A stretch of 51,715 nt of DNA from an uncultured Candidatus Nitrosopumilus sp. (GTDB lineage Archaea; Thermoproteota; Nitrososphaeria; Nitrososphaerales; Nitrosopumilaceae), in assembly GCA_905479565.1 (NCBI GenBank), contig CAJQMY010000022.1:1-51715 (forward strand), read 5' to 3'. A model generated the notes under the pieces. It was not told the DNA's origin. It ran no database searches and was given only the letters and a program-made list of their open reading frames with translations. Shown piece by piece: positions 50,259 through 51,715 of the stretch (the first letter of the stretch is position 1; each line of letters starts with the position of its first letter). Made by a program: the position numbers and the translations under genes.

Positions 50259-50438
50259 TTAGGAATCTACTTTTGGACTGTAGTCTTCGCATGAACATTT
50301 ACTGCATATGATACTTGATTTTAATTTTCCAGATGGCATAGAAGTTCCTGCTAAGAAGTCCCCATTACCAGTCCTGCCAAGCGAAAGTCGGTGTTCTTTT
50401 TTTGAGTGTGAACAGTTTTTACAATCATCATCTGCCAA
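50259..50438 (-). CDS. 59-aa zinc-binding miniprotein
   Basis: From TTG 50438 to TAA 50259; the upstream frame reaches a stop at codon -12. Sequence MADDDCKNCSHSKKEHRLSL has a CxxC pair, His residues and basic residues; the C-terminal half has ICSKCSCEDYSPK with three more Cys. The C-x2-C and C-x2-C-x-C spacing is a zinc ribbon. The competing plus-strand frame at 50308-50514 is hydrophobic-poor shadow sequence. Function is unknown. Confidence 0.62.
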   Translation of the reverse strand: MADDDCKNCSHSKKEHRLSLGRTGNGDFLAGTSMPSGKLKSSIICSKCSCEDYSPKVDS

Positions 50439-50598
50439 GATTTGTTTTGTATTTGCAACCTCTATTTGTCAGTTTAACTGTGCAATTCTCTTGAGGGTAT
50501 TTTTAAGATTTTAATTAGGTATGAAATACATTGGAGCCTTTCTAAATTAGATAGTGTGAATTCTGCGATATGTTTAAAAGAGAAAACTCGAAAGTTTT

Positions 50599-50967
50599 AT
50601 GATGGAAAACGTTGGAACAAGTTTTAGGTTTTCACTTTTCGCAATTGCGATATTGATTGCAGTTGTAATTGTTCCTAACTTTGATCCTGCCCATGCACAA
50701 CCTTTGCAAGAAGTCCATGTTGGTGTTCTTGAGTTTGATGGAACCTTTGCAATCGTGGAGATTTCGTGGAATGACAACGGTGCATCATACTATGAAGCCG
50801 GATGTGTGAGCTGCATGCCAAATTTGTCTGATGTTACGACTGAAAATTTGCTCATTCTAAATGATGTGACTTCTTTTGCTGGCGGAAATACATTGTTGTA
50901 TGTAATTGCATATGATGATGCTGATGAAATAATTTCAGCAAAGCAGATCATGATACAACTGCCATGA
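50599..50967 (+). CDS. Small exported protein, 122 aa
   Basis: An N-terminal signal peptide (FSLFAIAILIAVVIVPNFDP, residues 11-30, with AHAQ as cleavage site) is followed by a beta-rich domain: VHVGVLEFDGTFAIVEISWN, ASYYEAGCVSCMPNLSDVTT and YVIAYDDADEIISAKQIMIQ. The CVSC pair could form a disulfide or bind metal outside the cell. There is no clear family. Start ATG 50599 or the second ATG at 50602. Confidence 0.68.
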   Translation: MMENVGTSFRFSLFAIAILIAVVIVPNFDPAHAQPLQEVHVGVLEFDGTFAIVEISWNDNGASYYEAGCVSCMPNLSDVTTENLLILNDVTSFAGGNTLLYVIAYDDADEIISAKQIMIQLP

Positions 50968-51180
50968 CCTGTGATAGATGTGGTAATGAATTTTAAATTA
51001 CTGATGTCTGCTATAGTTGAAGTGTCTACAATAGGGGGCTCAAACTAATTGATGATTGAGTCTTTAAGGATTTGAATCTAAAAAATCATTCCTTGCCAGA
51101 AACCATCTATTTAAAAAAATTCCCTAATCTTTTCAAAACATTATTTTTAGATTAAATTATAGAATGAAATAAAATTGTTC

Positions 51181-51612
51181 ATGCCTTTTAGTTCTCTTTG
51201 CAAGAAAAAAATCTTTAAAGATATTCCTGCACTTGAAGATATCCCAATTAACAAATATGCTAATGATTTGTTTTCTTCAGTATTTACAGGAATGGGTGGA
51301 CGATATACTAGATTAAGAATACTGTGTGAGATTGTTGAAGTTTCTCAAAATGCTCTTCAAATTTCAAAAAAATTGAATCTTGATTATAAAACGGTATCAT
51401 ACAATCTTAAGGTTTTAATAAAAAATAATCTAATTGTTAAAGAAGGGAATGGATACGGTGATCTTTATTCTCCTGCAGAAATTGTAAAATCTAATTTATC
51501 TACATTGTATGCTGTAATTAGAAAAGTTGAATCTAAACTTGACGCCAGAGAAAAAATATACATGGACAAATTAGAAAAAGAATGGGGAATCTCTTTAAAT
51601 AAAAATTCTTAA
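51181..51612 (+). CDS. ArsR-like winged-helix regulator
   Basis: About 143 residues from ATG 51181 (a TTG at 51175 is also possible). The winged helix runs GGRYTRLRILCEIVEVSQNA, QISKKLNLDYKTVSYNLKVL, IKNNLIVKEGNGYGDLYSPA, with a C-terminal helical tail (KVESKLDAREKIYMDKLEKE). It is of the ArsR/MarR superfamily with no metal-binding Cys evident. It resembles the broken regulator at 44574-44908 in the recognition helix and wing. The target is unknown. Confidence 0.8.
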   Translation: MPFSSLCKKKIFKDIPALEDIPINKYANDLFSSVFTGMGGRYTRLRILCEIVEVSQNALQISKKLNLDYKTVSYNLKVLIKNNLIVKEGNGYGDLYSPAEIVKSNLSTLYAVIRKVESKLDAREKIYMDKLEKEWGISLNKNS

Positions 51613-51623
51613 AAAAATACTTG

Positions 51624-51715
51624 TTGAGGGAAATCTTAGTTGAACCGCATGTGAACAAAATCACAATGCCTGATAATCTCAAAATGGGTTTGATGATTGC
51701 AGAGCAACGAAAAAA
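51624..51715 (+). CDS. Start of a gene cut by the window edge
   Basis: An open frame from TTG 51624 (or GTG 51651, ATG 51666) runs to the window end: MREILVEPHVNKITMPDNLK then MGLMIAEQRKK. It follows the winged-helix gene by 11 bp and may be co-transcribed. Too little is visible to assign a family. Confidence 0.4.
   Translation, partial: MREILVEPHVNKITMPDNLKMGLMIAEQRK

Noticed and set aside
50308-50514. Plus-strand 68-codon ORF
   Set aside because: Opposite strand carries a zinc-ribbon pattern with regular Cys spacing.
1-51715. tRNA, rRNA, CRISPR and insertion sequences
   Set aside because: I found no T-loop-like signature, no direct-repeat array with spacers and no transposase or terminal repeats. 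A tRNA or CRISPR scan program would be decisive.

Overview
The window reads as a chromosomal segment of a mesophilic ammonia-oxidising-type thaumarchaeon (Nitrosopumilus-like). The reasons are: low GC content with A+T-rich spacers; archaeal TATA boxes placed so that several genes look leaderless (citrate synthase, carA, the Cdv operon); a CdvC (Vps4-type) division ATPase with an ESCRT-III-like partner; an archaeal-type AspRS; a PIN-ATPase-KH protein (PINA); an archaeal TrmB regulator; a PEFG-type C-terminal sorting signal; DUF3179 and DoxX proteins; and many very small zinc-finger proteins. I see no rRNA, tRNA, CRISPR array or insertion sequence. The genus is inferred, not shown.

Layout. 1-9.3 kb: a partial repeat-rich membrane protein, citrate synthase flanked by two small paralogous ORFs, a DHH phosphoesterase with a Lys/Ala tail, DoxX, DUF3179, an F420/PPOX-like protein, a PEFG-anchored surface protein, two overlapping Cys-rich miniproteins and RidA. 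9.7-13.2 kb: a TrmB regulator divergent from an operon of CdvB-like protein, helical protein and CdvC. 13.3-17.7 kb: carAB. 17.9-22.5 kb: an SbcD-related phosphoesterase, a SWIM zinc-finger protein, an isolated A-type ATPase subunit F, a zinc dehydrogenase and an LsrF/DhnA-type aldolase. 22.6-27.3 kb: a branched-chain amino acid operon (ilvB, ilvN, leuA split into catalytic and regulatory ORFs, leuB). 27.4-30.7 kb: zinc miniproteins, a candidate structured RNA and an aspS operon. 30.8-34.6 kb: an orphan peptide-type ABC ATPase and two VTT (DedA-like) membrane proteins. 34.6-37.2 kb: a TldD, uracil-DNA glycosylase, methylpurine glycosylase operon. 37.7-42.4 kb: PINA, an MntR/DtxR regulator, DUF192 and TauE/SafE.

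42.4-48 kb is different. It holds a candidate small RNA and then a run of genes that are broken or nearly so: a secreted tandem-domain protein with two stops and a frameshift, a winged-helix regulator interrupted at a 16-A tract, an NDH-2-type membrane oxidoreductase carrying a C2H2 finger and a frameshift, and the remnant of a secreted Cys protein. 48-51.7 kb holds a seven-repeat PKD-like secreted protein, a zinc miniprotein, a small secreted protein and a second winged-helix regulator related to the broken one.

Apparent frameshifts also occur at 9.1, 11.0 and 32.1 kb. Some sit at homopolymers and could be assembly errors, but the two premature stops at 43.36 and 43.55 kb are not homopolymer-type. 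The candidates most worth following are the TrmB/CdvB-like/helical/CdvC locus, the two structured RNA candidates, the split LeuA and the unusually dense set of 31-100-residue zinc-binding proteins.
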